DNA of 64,000 nt from Bermanella sp047621325 (GTDB taxonomy: Bacteria > Pseudomonadota > Gammaproteobacteria > Pseudomonadales > Oceanobacteraceae): assembly GCA_047621325.1 (NCBI GenBank), contig JBLHLT010000001.1, forward strand, positions 124,001 to 188,000, given 5' to 3'. Position 1 is the stretch's first letter, and the number at the start of each line of letters is the position of its first letter. The notes beneath the pieces were generated by a model. The model did no database searches, was not told the origin of the DNA, and saw only the letters and a list, made by a program, of their open reading frames with translations. The position numbers and the translations under genes were made by a program. Shown in pieces: positions 1-8,502 of the stretch.

Positions 1-261
1 GCTCATATCCGACGCTTCACTTTTAACCGATAATTGGTTCATCAATTTTATAAAGTTGGGATAGGTCCAATCATTAAAAACAATAAAGCCAGTATTAACA
101 GGATAAACCTTACCACCTAATTCGATAGGCTTGGTATGTGTATGGCCACCCAGATAATCATTCGCTTCGAATAATGAGACCTCATGTTCACGACTCAACA
201 AATGCGCTGATGTTAAACCTGCAATGCCAGAACCAATGACCGCTATTTTTTGCTTGTTCAC
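1..261 (-). CDS. FAD/NAD-binding amine-oxidase-like protein, N-terminal part (partial)
   Basis: Only the first 87 codons are in the window; the gene runs off the left edge. The start is a GTG at 259-261. The N-terminus has a dinucleotide-binding fold: VIGSGIAGLTSA, then an acidic strand end (LFEAND) and a GGHTHT motif, as in the COG2907 'predicted NAD/FAD-binding protein' family. Members of that family usually sit with cyclopropane-fatty-acid synthase and DUF1365 genes in photolyase/ChrR stress loci, and those genes may lie beyond the edge. It is the last visible gene of the five-gene operon starting at 4217, 23 bp after the SnoaL-like gene. The family call is good; the substrate is unknown. 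Confidence 0.8.
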   Translation of the reverse strand, partial: MNKQKIAVIGSGIAGLTSAHLLSREHEVSLFEANDYLGGHTHTKPIELGGKVYPVNTGFIVFNDWTYPNFIKLMNQLSVKSEASDMS

Positions 262-284
262 AATGTATTCCTTTTCCAATTGGC

Positions 285-746
285 CTAATGCATACGATCT
301 TTTAAATATTTAATAATCCGTTTTAACACCGGAATGTGCTCGTATAACAATTCACCACCATCAACGTAATCTTGGTGATAAAATACTTTATCTGTAAACC
401 GAATATGCGTACTGCCATTAACCTGAATAGACGCGCCGCCATTTAATTTTGGGTGACGATAGGTCATGGTCCACGTGAGCATGGCGCTGTCTAATTTAAT
501 AAATTCATCATGAAATTCAAACTGGCAAAATTGTACATTTTCGTAAATTGAAGCGCAGTAGCTTCTAAATTGACTCATGCCCGTAATATGATGAAAACAA
601 TCCTTAAACACTAGATTTTGCGCATATACCATTTCGATGATGCCGCTTTTGCACGTATCGGCATTTAAGGTGTTGTACAAATGCTTAAAGGAATCAACTA
701 ATAGCTGCGCCTGTTTTAAATCTGTCACGCTTTGATGGCTACCCAT
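285..746 (-). CDS. SnoaL-like / nuclear transport factor 2-fold protein
   Basis: A 153-residue protein with the size and pattern of the NTF2/SnoaL-like fold: an N-terminal helical pair, then an alternating strand-rich C-terminal half (for example FHDEFIKLDSAMLTWTMTYRH). Such proteins are small cone-shaped enzymes or binding modules, and function cannot be read from the fold. It overlaps the end of the desaturase gene by 8 bp, so the two are probably translationally coupled, and it precedes the FAD amine-oxidase-like gene. Homologues recur in sigma-E/ChrR photolyase operons of marine gammaproteobacteria (recollection of family context, not checked). A role in singlet-oxygen or lipid damage response is inferred from the operon only. 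Confidence 0.75.
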   Translation of the reverse strand: MGSHQSVTDLKQAQLLVDSFKHLYNTLNADTCKSGIIEMVYAQNLVFKDCFHHITGMSQFRSYCASIYENVQFCQFEFHDEFIKLDSAMLTWTMTYRHPKLNGGASIQVNGSTHIRFTDKVFYHQDYVDGGELLYEHIPVLKRIIKYLKDRMH

Positions 747-1743
747 TTATGTCTCCCGCTGCCTTTTGCTTTTTACCGCGATCATTGTCACGACCTTCTT
801 GCAAGATACGGCGAGGCACAGGGTTTAGATCATGAACGACCCCCAAAACACTCATTACTTTCAAAATACAATAGGATATGTCCAGCTCCCACCAATAAAA
901 CCCTTGGCGAGCCGACACCGCAAAACGATGATGGTTATTATGCCAACCTTCACCTAATGTAATAAACGCCAACCATGGGTTATTACGGCTGTGATCTTCA
1001 GTCTCAAATCGACGCTTACCATAAATATGACCCAATGAATTAATCGTAAATGTGGAGTGAAATAAAATAACAGTCGAAACAAAAAAACCCCAAATTAACA
1101 TTTGTAGGCCACTGGTTTCTAACCCTGGCCAATACGCATTTAACCACTCACCTAAAATGAAGGTACACAAGGCTAATACTGCGGGGGCGATAATATCAAA
1201 ACGATTTAAAAATCTAAGTTCAGGGAATTTAGCCCAATCTTTTATTACGCTGTAGTCCGTTTTAAATGCGGCCTCACAAATGAACCACCCCATGTGTGAC
1301 CACCAAAATCCGTGTTGTACGGGTGAGTGCAGGTCATCATCTTCATCACTGTGTTTATGGTGTTTTCTATGATGGCTCGCCCACCATAACGGACCGCGTT
1401 GCGCTGAACTATTGCCAATAAACGCAAAAACAAATTGCCAAGCACGATTCACTTTAAAGCTACGATGGGAAAAATAACGATGGTAAAATGCGGTAATGGC
1501 AAACATACGCAACCAAAACAAAAACAAACAGACAAACACTGCCACCGGACTCACCCCAACCCAGATCACCCCTAAACACATGGCATGCACAAAGAAAAAA
1601 GGGAGACAGCGCACCCAATTAATATGGCGACTGTTTTCATCCACCTCTGGGCCTACGGCCGCTTCTGAGTCAACCCAGCGAATTATATTTTGCCAAAGAG
1701 TATCGCCCTTAGCGGTGGGTAACTTAAACGGGCTTGAACTCAT
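739..1743 (-). CDS. acyl-CoA/fatty acid desaturase (delta-9 type, membrane di-iron)
   Basis: A 334-residue integral membrane desaturase. All three histidine boxes of the class are visible: HRYFSH after the second hydrophobic segment, HRKHHKH, and HNNHH near the C-terminus. These ligate the di-iron centre that inserts a cis double bond into acyl chains. Hydrophobic segments flank the boxes in the usual 2+2 arrangement. Its start overlaps the photolyase stop (ATGA, 1740-1743), so it is coupled to that gene. Its place in a photolyase/ECF-sigma operon suggests remodelling of membrane lipids during photo-oxidative stress (inference). Whether the substrate is acyl-CoA or phospholipid-bound acyl chains cannot be told. 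Confidence 0.92.
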   Translation of the reverse strand: MSSSPFKLPTAKGDTLWQNIIRWVDSEAAVGPEVDENSRHINWVRCLPFFFVHAMCLGVIWVGVSPVAVFVCLFLFWLRMFAITAFYHRYFSHRSFKVNRAWQFVFAFIGNSSAQRGPLWWASHHRKHHKHSDEDDDLHSPVQHGFWWSHMGWFICEAAFKTDYSVIKDWAKFPELRFLNRFDIIAPAVLALCTFILGEWLNAYWPGLETSGLQMLIWGFFVSTVILFHSTFTINSLGHIYGKRRFETEDHSRNNPWLAFITLGEGWHNNHHRFAVSARQGFYWWELDISYCILKVMSVLGVVHDLNPVPRRILQEGRDNDRGKKQKAAGDING

Positions 1744-3203
1744 AACAATCCGTACTCCTTGTTGATACTTACAATCGCAGGGTCACTTAACTGTTTAAAG
1801 TGTATTTTTGTTTGAGCGACGGCCGCTTTATGATCCACAATGGGTAATACATATCCGCATTGTTTAACTTGCAGAGCGCTAGGCTGATGAATGCTTTTAT
1901 TATCCAGTGACGCAAGTTCCGGCACATAGTGACGAATAAACGTGCCTGAAGTATCAAAGCGTTGTGATTGGCGCACTGGATTAAAAATTCGAAAATACGG
2001 CACCGAATCAACACCTGTTGAAGCCGACCACTGCCAACCACCATTATTTGATGCTAAATCGCCATCCACTAAGTGCTGCATAAAAAACTGCTCACCTAAA
2101 CGCCAATCAATAAATAAATGTTTGGTTAAAAACATGGCCGCGACCATTCGTAGGCGATTATGCATCCAACCAGTGGCCACCATTTGACGCATGGCCGCAT
2201 CCACTAACGGAAAACCAGTACGCCCGTCACACCACGCTTTAAAAAGCGCGTTATCGTGTTTCCAAGGTAATTGATCTGTATTTGCCTTAAAAGGCTTAAA
2301 GCGACAAATTTCAGGAAAGGCCACCATTAAGTGTCGATAAAAGTCTCGCCAAATAAGTTCAACCATCCATGTTTTAACGCCATCTTGATCAAAACCATGA
2401 GGCTGTGTCACCGCAGTCTGAAAACACTGACGTACACTAATCGCACCAATGGTTAAATAAGCCGATAGCTTAGACGTGCCATGCACACTGGGAATATCTC
2501 GTTGTTGTTGATAACTATAAATAGATTCGTCGACAAATTGCTCTAACAATGTCAGTGCATGATCTTCTCCGGCAGGCCAATCTGTTTGCCATTTTTGTGT
2601 TTGCTCAGCACTTACATCGGTCACACCTTTAATTTTGGTGAGATGCAGCACACAGGTATTGGCTTTTATAGCAATCGCAGTTTGTTTTGCAGGCTTGCGA
2701 TATACGGGGCGTGACTTTTCATTTAGTTGCGCTAAATATTCGTTTTTAAACGCCGTAAATACTTTGTAAAAACTGCCCTGCTTATTTTTAATCTCACCGG
2801 GCGGAATTAGACATTGGTCATGCCAGCCGTGTACGTTAACGCTGCTAGCCGCTAACTTAGCGCTAACGAGCTCTGTCAGTTGCGCTTCGTTCCACTCGTA
2901 TTCGAAATTAAAGTAAACCTGTTTAATATCATGCTGCTTGACCAATTTATCAAGTGCGGCTGGCACACCGGAAAAATCATTGGCGTTGATAACCATTAGC
3001 GGAATATTGAGCGCTGCAAGTGCCTGCGCGAGAGAATCCAATTGACGTAAGACCAAGTCTTGTTGAATTGGCGCAACATTATGAATGTGCCACTGAGCAG
3101 GTGTTAAGCAATACACCGCCATGGTGGCATCCGCTTGCGCAGCCGCGTATAGGGCTGGGTTGTCATGTACACGTAAGTCACTGCGAAACCACATTAGATT
3201 CAT
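1740..3203 (-). CDS. phrB: deoxyribodipyrimidine photolyase (class I CPD photolyase)
   Basis: A 487-residue flavoprotein that repairs cyclobutane pyrimidine dimers using blue light. The N-terminal alpha/beta antenna domain begins MNLMWFRSDLRVHDN, the class I signature. The C-terminal FAD domain carries the conserved WMHNRLRM helix and the ASNNGGWQWSASTG and PYFRIFNP motifs that line the flavin and the lesion. Length is normal for the class (470-490). The preceding FAD-oxidoreductase gene ends 6 bp upstream and the desaturase start overlaps the stop, so it sits inside the stress operon. Cryptochrome-like alternatives are less likely given the standard CPD photolyase motifs. Confidence 0.96.
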   Translation of the reverse strand: MNLMWFRSDLRVHDNPALYAAAQADATMAVYCLTPAQWHIHNVAPIQQDLVLRQLDSLAQALAALNIPLMVINANDFSGVPAALDKLVKQHDIKQVYFNFEYEWNEAQLTELVSAKLAASSVNVHGWHDQCLIPPGEIKNKQGSFYKVFTAFKNEYLAQLNEKSRPVYRKPAKQTAIAIKANTCVLHLTKIKGVTDVSAEQTQKWQTDWPAGEDHALTLLEQFVDESIYSYQQQRDIPSVHGTSKLSAYLTIGAISVRQCFQTAVTQPHGFDQDGVKTWMVELIWRDFYRHLMVAFPEICRFKPFKANTDQLPWKHDNALFKAWCDGRTGFPLVDAAMRQMVATGWMHNRLRMVAAMFLTKHLFIDWRLGEQFFMQHLVDGDLASNNGGWQWSASTGVDSVPYFRIFNPVRQSQRFDTSGTFIRHYVPELASLDNKSIHQPSALQVKQCGYVLPIVDHKAAVAQTKIHFKQLSDPAIVSINKEYGLL

Positions 3204-3209
3204 TTTTAT

Positions 3210-4217
3210 TTATCCTAACGTTCGTTTAACGTTTGATTTATTCATGTGCATCGCCAACGCATAACCGCTCAGATAAGCCGCTTCTACGCCATCAACATCA
3301 GTGTTTGATAACAAATAATCACCACAAAGTGATAAACCATCATCGCAACTTAAAAAACCCTCGGTATCATGCGAAAAATCACTACCGTTTGAATATAACC
3401 ATCGATGAGCGTAATCCAATTTTATGTTTAACGGCTCTTCACAAAGTTGTGACAATTCATCAGCCAGCTCATAGGTTACTTTATCCTTCGAATAATCTAA
3501 CCTCTTTTCACTCCACTGTTGGCTGGCTTGTACACAATACACATGTAAACCGTGTGTATTGTCGCGCCCTGGTTTACTATTTTCATAACTGACACGGGCG
3601 ATATTTACATTCGGCGCCTCGGACAAATTCGCGATATCTAGCGGGTTTTGTACTGCCAACATAACGACCCACTGCGGAAAGATATTCACATCTTTTAATA
3701 GTGGTTTGAGCTCATGCTCATCTGGTATCAACGCATAACTTTGTGGCGCAGGACTCGCCAAAACCACCTCTTTAGCGTCAGCAAACAGCACATTTTGATT
3801 CCCTTGCTCAACAAAAATGCTCCAGCCACTTTCATGTTTAACAATGGCCGTTACCCGCACACCAAACTGAACCCCCACATCATCGGCAAGCAAGCGAGTC
3901 ATACTTGAACTTCTAGGTGTACCCACATATTGCATGACATCATTTTGTTTTAGCCATGACGCTAAACAACCTTGCTCACACCACTGCTCAACCACCCTAT
4001 GGAAGTCATGACTACTTGCACTAAAGCTACTGGCGCCTAAATCAAAGCTGACGGTATGTTGATTATCTTGCACACGCTTTGACGATAACCGACCACCACT
4101 GCCACGTGCTTTATCTACACACACAACCTGCTTACCCTGACGTTTAAGCTGCTGCGCCAGAGTCAGGCCAGCTAAACCGGCACCAATCACAAAAACATCT
4201 GTTGAAATCATATTCAA
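3210..4217 (-). CDS. FAD-dependent NAD(P)-binding oxidoreductase (renalase-like)
   Basis: A 335-residue protein and the first gene of the minus-strand stress operon. The N-terminus has a Rossmann FAD motif, VFVIGAGLAGLTLAQQL, followed by a strand ending in acid (VVCVDKARGSGGRLSS); the GSGGR stretch is typical of COG3380/renalase-like flavoproteins. A C-terminal FAD-contact region (LSLCGDYLL ... VEAAYLSGYALA) is also present. Genes of this type are frequent partners of photolyase in gammaproteobacteria, but the substrate is unknown. An ECF-type promoter at 4240-4267 lies directly upstream, giving a short leader. Confidence 0.88.
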   Translation of the reverse strand: MNMISTDVFVIGAGLAGLTLAQQLKRQGKQVVCVDKARGSGGRLSSKRVQDNQHTVSFDLGASSFSASSHDFHRVVEQWCEQGCLASWLKQNDVMQYVGTPRSSSMTRLLADDVGVQFGVRVTAIVKHESGWSIFVEQGNQNVLFADAKEVVLASPAPQSYALIPDEHELKPLLKDVNIFPQWVVMLAVQNPLDIANLSEAPNVNIARVSYENSKPGRDNTHGLHVYCVQASQQWSEKRLDYSKDKVTYELADELSQLCEEPLNIKLDYAHRWLYSNGSDFSHDTEGFLSCDDGLSLCGDYLLSNTDVDGVEAAYLSGYALAMHMNKSNVKRTLG

Positions 4218-4239
4218 ACCTTCATGTATCTATGCCTGA

Positions 4240-4267
4240 TTTACGCTTACAAGCTGGCGGCAGATCA
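4240..4267 (-). promoter_or_regulatory. candidate ECF sigma (RpoE/ChrR-type) promoter for the photolyase operon
   Basis: Read on the minus strand, TGATCT at 4267-4262 is followed by a 16-nt spacer and CGTAAA at 4245-4240. This resembles the singlet-oxygen sigma-E consensus as I recall it (TGATCC, 16 nt, CGTAAGA). Predicted transcription would start a few bases further on, 15-20 nt before the ATG at 4217. The cognate sigma/anti-sigma pair is encoded divergently just across the gap. No equally good copy was found reading toward the sigma gene. Confidence 0.6.
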
Positions 4268-4359
4268 CTACTGGCCATAAAATGTCATTTTTAGCAGATA
4301 AGGCTTTACCAGAAGCCGCCATTCCTTTACTTTAAAAAGAACAAAAACAGTTACATTTC

Positions 4360-4977
4360 ATGGTGTTAAGGGATCAAAATTTGAGCTCGCAAAACCCTAA
4401 AAATCTGCGGCCACTGGACGATCTCATCGTAAGGATTGCTAGCCATCAGGATCAAGCCGCGTTTGTTGAGCTATTTGAACTGACCGGTTCAAAGCTCAAG
4501 GCATATGCCATGCGCTGTGGCGCACTAGACGGCGAAGCCGAAGACATTGTGCAAGAGTGCATGCTAACCGTCTGGCGCAAAGCCCATCAGTTCAACCCCA
4601 AGACCGCTTCGGCCAACACTTGGCTTTACACCATTGTGCGTAATAAACGCATTGATATGGCGCGTAAAACCAAATATGACGTGTTGGTATCGGATGACTT
4701 ATGGCCAGAGCCTGAAGGCGAAGAACTTGAAACCGATGTAGAGCGTGATCTAAATGGTCAGGTAGCCCGTACATTATTACATGGCCTGCCAGATGAGCAG
4801 CGCCAGATCGTTTATAAGGTGTACTTCGAAGGTAAGTCCCACAGCGAAATCGCTAAAGAATTGGATTTACCATTAGGTACGATTAAATCAAGGTTAAGAC
4901 TAGCCATGAAAAAGCTAGACACCTTGGCACAAGAGCAAATGACATGGCTAATTATCATCCTTCTGACGAATTTTTAA
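4360..4977 (+). CDS. rpoE: ECF RNA polymerase sigma factor (RpoE/ECF11-like)
   Basis: A 205-residue ECF sigma factor. Region 2 (about residues 30-95) includes AEDIVQECMLTVWRKAHQF for -10 recognition. Region 4 (about 145-195) is a helix-turn-helix (SHSEIAKELDLPLGTIKSRL). The following gene overlaps it by 34 bp and encodes ChrR, the zinc anti-sigma factor, which identifies the pair as the singlet-oxygen response module. The ATG at 4360 has no clear Shine-Dalgarno site. An in-frame TTG at 4381 lies just after AAGGGA and is a possible alternative start, shortening the protein by 7 residues. The name follows Rhodobacter usage; it is not the envelope-stress RpoE. Confidence 0.93.
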   Translation: MVLRDQNLSSQNPKNLRPLDDLIVRIASHQDQAAFVELFELTGSKLKAYAMRCGALDGEAEDIVQECMLTVWRKAHQFNPKTASANTWLYTIVRNKRIDMARKTKYDVLVSDDLWPEPEGEELETDVERDLNGQVARTLLHGLPDEQRQIVYKVYFEGKSHSEIAKELDLPLGTIKSRLRLAMKKLDTLAQEQMTWLIIILLTNF

Positions 4978-5582
4978 TGGAGTTCACAGCAGGGCAAAAA
5001 CATGATGCCCTAGGTATTATGGTGGCTTGCCACCTTGAAACCTGCCGTGAATGCCAAAAGCGCAGTCAAATATTTGAACAACTAGGCGGTGAAATCCTGC
5101 AAGAAACTCAGGATGCCACTTTAAGTAAGGGTCTATTGGAGACGCTTTTAAGCCGATTAAATGAAAAACCTGCCAATACAGCATCGGCTGCTCAAGGTGA
5201 TATTCGCTTGCCGCGACCACTACGTCGATTTGTGCCGGGTTACTTTGATAGCTTACCTTGGAGCGGTTTTTCAAAAAATATTCAAGAATTTACGCTGCCA
5301 TTTGGTGACAACCAATATGTCGCAAAATTCTATAAAATTGCAGCAGGTAAAGAACTGCCAGTACACACTCACAGAGGTAATGAATTTACCCTGGTGCTCG
5401 CTGGGCAATTTTCAGATGATGCTGGTGATTACAAACAAGGTGATTTTATCTTAGCTGACACCAGCACCCATCATCAGCCAAGAGCGGGCATGGATGCAGA
5501 CTGTATCTGTTTTGCGGTAATGGATGCACCCTTAAAATTTACCGGATTTTTTGGACGTTTATTAAATCCATTTATGCGTTAA
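4944..5582 (+). CDS. chrR: ChrR-type zinc anti-sigma factor with cupin domain
   Basis: A 212-residue anti-sigma factor. The N-terminal zinc module has H5, H30, C34 and C37 (CHLETCREC), matching the spacing of the four ligands known in Rhodobacter sphaeroides ChrR. The C-terminal cupin (about residues 95-200) has the metal motif HTHRGNE and a later HH pair. In the family, the N-terminal half sequesters the sigma factor and the cupin is needed for release on singlet oxygen. The start overlaps the sigma gene by 34 bp, so translation is coupled, and a strong hairpin terminator follows the stop. All expected ligands are present, so it should be functional. Confidence 0.94.
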   Translation: MANYHPSDEFLMEFTAGQKHDALGIMVACHLETCRECQKRSQIFEQLGGEILQETQDATLSKGLLETLLSRLNEKPANTASAAQGDIRLPRPLRRFVPGYFDSLPWSGFSKNIQEFTLPFGDNQYVAKFYKIAAGKELPVHTHRGNEFTLVLAGQFSDDAGDYKQGDFILADTSTHHQPRAGMDADCICFAVMDAPLKFTGFFGRLLNPFMR

Positions 5583-5605
5583 GTCTAAAACAAAGTGCAA
5601 GCCAC

Positions 5606-5641
5606 AAAAAAAAGCCCAGTGCAAAACACTGGGCTTTTTTA
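5606..5641. terminator. bidirectional intrinsic terminator between chrR and apt
   Basis: A 14-bp stem (AAAAAAGCCCAGTG / CACTGGGCTTTTTT) with a CAAAA loop, flanked by an A-run and a T-run. It lies between the convergent chrR (+) and apt (-) genes and can terminate both. Confidence 0.93.
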
Positions 5642-5662
5642 TTTAACGTGTTTTATTTTTGA

Positions 5663-6205
5663 TTAAAGACCATCAAATTGGCAGATTGAGTACACGTTAA
5701 AACCCGCCGCTTTGATTTTGTCACTGCCTTTTAAATCAGGTAGATCAATTATGGCCGCTACTTCAACGACGTTAGCACCTAACTTTTTAACCAATTCACA
5801 CGCCGCCAGCATAGTGCCACCAGTGGCAATTAAGTCATCCATTACCAATACATTATCCCCTGGTTTAAAAGCGTCGGTGTGTAATTCAATTTCAGCACTG
5901 CCGTATTCAAGATCATAACGTTGACACACCGTATCAAACGGTAACTTACCCTTTTTACGTACCGGTACTAGCGACAAACCTAGCTCATACGCTAATGGTG
6001 CACCTAAAATAAAACCGCGTGCATCAATGGCCGCCACGGCATCTAACTGCATGCCTTGGTAGCGATGTACAAAGCTGTCAATCAATTTACGAAACACCTG
6101 CTTGTTTTGTAAAAGCGGCATAATATCGCGAAACATAACCCCTTGCTCTGGCCAGTTTTCTACCGTACGTACGGCGTTTTTAATTTCATCTTGATAGACA
6201 GACAT
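5663..6205 (-). CDS. apt: adenine phosphoribosyltransferase
   Basis: A 180-residue purine salvage enzyme that converts adenine and PRPP to AMP in the cytosol. The PRPP-binding motif is complete (VLVMDDLIATGGT), and the adenine-site region AAIDARGFILGAPLAYELG is typical of Apt. Length is normal (170-185). It stands between two terminators as a single-gene unit. A Tsx-like nucleoside porin and an AzgA-type purine permease lie directly upstream, so uptake and salvage of purines are grouped here. Confidence 0.97.
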   Translation of the reverse strand: MSVYQDEIKNAVRTVENWPEQGVMFRDIMPLLQNKQVFRKLIDSFVHRYQGMQLDAVAAIDARGFILGAPLAYELGLSLVPVRKKGKLPFDTVCQRYDLEYGSAEIELHTDAFKPGDNVLVMDDLIATGGTMLAACELVKKLGANVVEVAAIIDLPDLKGSDKIKAAGFNVYSICQFDGL

Positions 6206-6264
6206 ACTGTTTCCGTTTTGTAACGAACTACTGAAACCCGTAAAGGCTTGATACGTTGAAACAT

Positions 6265-6306
6265 AAAAAAAGCAGGTGAGGCTTACGCCTCACCTGCTTT
6301 TTTTAA
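6265..6306. terminator. intrinsic terminator downstream of the Tsx-like gene
   Basis: A long hairpin with an 11-12 bp GC-rich core (GCAGGTGAGGC / GCCTCACCTGC), a TTAC loop, and A-run and T-run flanks that extend the stem. It lies just after the stop of the minus-strand Tsx-like gene and separates it from apt. Confidence 0.93.
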
Positions 6307-6311
6307 AATTA

Positions 6312-7001
6312 TTAAAAGTGTGCTTTAACCAAAAGGTTGACGTTGTTTTCGTCTACGCCTTTGATATTGAACTTGTCATTCCACATAACATATTCAACAC
6401 CCACAAATAATTTATTTTCATAACCCACTAACTTAGCCATATCCCATTTAAGCTGCGGGGTAAAGTTACTGCTAGTAGTATCATTCAACTCTGTTGTGTA
6501 GTCCCAAAAGCCGTCAAACATAAAGTCTTGGCCGGCAACGTTAAATGGTAACCCCCAAACAACGGTTACTTGCTGATTGTCTTCCCCAGAATCGTTAAAA
6601 CGCTGATAAGCACTCACGCTGAAATTCGTAAAACCTGGTAAATTTAAGCCTGCGCCCAAACCCAATAGAAATTGGTCATCATTTTCATTCATTTCCCAAG
6701 TCGTGGCCAACTTCACGCTGTTCACTAAACCACTTTCAAACGTTACTAAATTAAAGTTCGGGCTCAATTCAATGTACGTTTCCGCCCCACCATTATTTTG
6801 ATCAACCAAACGATCAACAAAACCAAACACATCACCCCAGTTGTGTACGCTTAAATATTCATACGTCATCACAACGCGTTCATTATCACCCAGCTCATAA
6901 TCACTGCCTTGAAGCACAGATAGGCTCTGGTCTTTAAAGAAGGTTTCAGCATTCACTAAGCTGGAAGCGGCTAATAATAAGCCTAGGGTTAACGTTTTCA
7001 T
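6312..7001 (-). CDS. Tsx-like outer-membrane nucleoside channel
   Basis: A 229-residue secreted beta-barrel. The signal peptide is clear (MKTLTLGLLLAASSLVNA) and the mature chain ends in phenylalanine, the usual signal for barrel assembly. Alternating aromatic strands and the NWGD.FGF.D segment near residues 55-65 resemble the nucleoside-specific channel-forming Tsx family (PF03502). A good ribosome site (AGGAGAG) lies 8 nt before the ATG. Its neighbours are a purine permease (divergent) and apt, which supports a role in nucleoside or nucleobase uptake. Exact substrate range is not visible. Confidence 0.82.
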   Translation of the reverse strand: MKTLTLGLLLAASSLVNAETFFKDQSLSVLQGSDYELGDNERVVMTYEYLSVHNWGDVFGFVDRLVDQNNGGAETYIELSPNFNLVTFESGLVNSVKLATTWEMNENDDQFLLGLGAGLNLPGFTNFSVSAYQRFNDSGEDNQQVTVVWGLPFNVAGQDFMFDGFWDYTTELNDTTSSNFTPQLKWDMAKLVGYENKLFVGVEYVMWNDKFNIKGVDENNVNLLVKAHF

Positions 7002-7180
7002 TAGGGGGGCTCTCCTAGAAGGGATATTACAAAACTAACCTTTTGGTCAGAATTAGGTATAATTTCGAATCCTACACAGGATCTAAGTGCATGTTCAAGT
7101 GCTTAAATAGATTTATGCCCATATTTGGGTTTATAGTCAAAGCGCTTAGCATAAAAAACAAACAATACAGGGCCCAACCC

Positions 7181-8473
7181 ATGCTAGAAAAACTGTTTCA
7201 GCTGAACAAGTTCGGCAGCAATAGCAAAACCGAAATCATGGCAGGTATTACTACCTATCTCACCATGGCGTACATCATTTTTGTTAACCCTGCGATGTTA
7301 GCGGATGCAGGCATGGATAAAGGCGCTGTATTTGTCGCGACTTGTCTTGCTGCGGCGATTGGTTGTTTCATCATGGGGTTTTGGGCCAACCTGCCCGTTG
7401 CGTTAGCGCCCGGCATGGGCTTAAACGCGTTTTTCACCTATGGCGTGGTTTTAGGTATGGGGCACAGCTGGCAAACGGCATTGGGTGCGGTGTTTTTAAG
7501 CGGTGTGATCTTCATTTTAATCAGTGCATTTAAATTGCGAGAGTGGATTATTAATGCGATTCCCACCACATTAAAAAAAGCCATTGCCGCTGGTATCGGT
7601 TCTTTCCTTGCGTTAATTGCTCTTAAAAATGCAGGTATTATTGTTGATCACCCTGCAACTTTAGTTGGCCTTGGTGATATTACGAGTTTCTCCCCTGCCA
7701 TGGCGATTCTTGGTTTCTTTCTTATTGTGGGCTTGATTCAACGCAATATTCCCGGTGCCGTTATGATTGCGGTATTAGCCGTCACTGTGATCGGATTAGT
7801 CGCTGGCGACGTAACCTATAATGGCATCATGTCTGCGCCACCATCACTGGCGCCTACATTCATGCAAATGGATATCGCCGCTGCACTTGATGTGGCCATG
7901 TTAAGTGTTGTATTTGCATTTTTGTTTGTAGACTTATTTGATACCAGCGGTACGCTGATCGCCGTGACTGAACGTGCGGGCCTCACGAAATCTGATGGTA
8001 AAGTGCCACGCTTAGGCCAAGCACTCATGGCTGACAGCACAGCAACCATGGCGGGTGCCGCACTAGGTACGTCTACTACCACTAGCTATATTGAAAGTGC
8101 CGCAGGCGTTGCCGCTGGTGGGCGCACCGGCATGACCGCTGTGACGGTGGGTATATTATTCTTGCTTAGTATCTTTTTTGCACCATTAGCAGGAATGATT
8201 CCAGTATATGCGACAGCAGGTGCGATCTTTTATGTTTCCATCTTAATGATGTTTACTTTAAAAGAGGTTGAGTGGGATGATTTAACAGAAGCCGCTCCGG
8301 TTGTGGTTGTGTTATTATTAACCCCGTTAACTTTCTCAATTGCCCACGGCATTACCCTTGGCTTTATCACTTACGCAGTTGCTAAAGTACTGGGCGGTAA
8401 AGCAAACGAACTGAGTTCGAGTGTTTGGGTATTGGCCTCATTACTATTGGCTAAAATTATTTTCATTGGTTAA
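7181..8473 (+). CDS. AzgA-type NCS2 purine (adenine/guanine/hypoxanthine) permease
   Basis: A 430-residue inner-membrane transporter with about 12-14 hydrophobic segments. The N-terminus (GITTYLTMAYIIFVNP) and the motifs ALAPGMGLNAFF and FLFVDLFDTSGTL are hallmarks of the AzgA branch of nucleobase:cation symporters. The reading frame is open upstream to 7043, but homologues begin at the MLEKLFQL start, so the ATG at 7181 is used. A TATAAT at 7058-7063 is a possible -10 but has no good -35. No purine riboswitch was recognised in the 180-bp leader region. mscS follows after 29 bp. Confidence 0.93.
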   Translation: MLEKLFQLNKFGSNSKTEIMAGITTYLTMAYIIFVNPAMLADAGMDKGAVFVATCLAAAIGCFIMGFWANLPVALAPGMGLNAFFTYGVVLGMGHSWQTALGAVFLSGVIFILISAFKLREWIINAIPTTLKKAIAAGIGSFLALIALKNAGIIVDHPATLVGLGDITSFSPAMAILGFFLIVGLIQRNIPGAVMIAVLAVTVIGLVAGDVTYNGIMSAPPSLAPTFMQMDIAAALDVAMLSVVFAFLFVDLFDTSGTLIAVTERAGLTKSDGKVPRLGQALMADSTATMAGAALGTSTTTSYIESAAGVAAGGRTGMTAVTVGILFLLSIFFAPLAGMIPVYATAGAIFYVSILMMFTLKEVEWDDLTEAAPVVVVLLLTPLTFSIAHGITLGFITYAVAKVLGGKANELSSSVWVLASLLLAKIIFIG

Positions 8474-8502
8474 TTCTTAGATTAACCAATCTAGGGAGCA
8501 CA

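Noticed and set aside
5017..5274. 85-codon minus-strand ORF inside chrR
   Set aside because: Antisense shadow of a gene with all expected zinc and cupin residues.
7064..7090. tRNA-like TTCGAATCC T-loop string
   Set aside because: No matching acceptor, D or anticodon arm around it.
7002..7180. Purine riboswitch before the AzgA-type permease
   Set aside because: The conserved purine-aptamer loop and junction sequences are not present.
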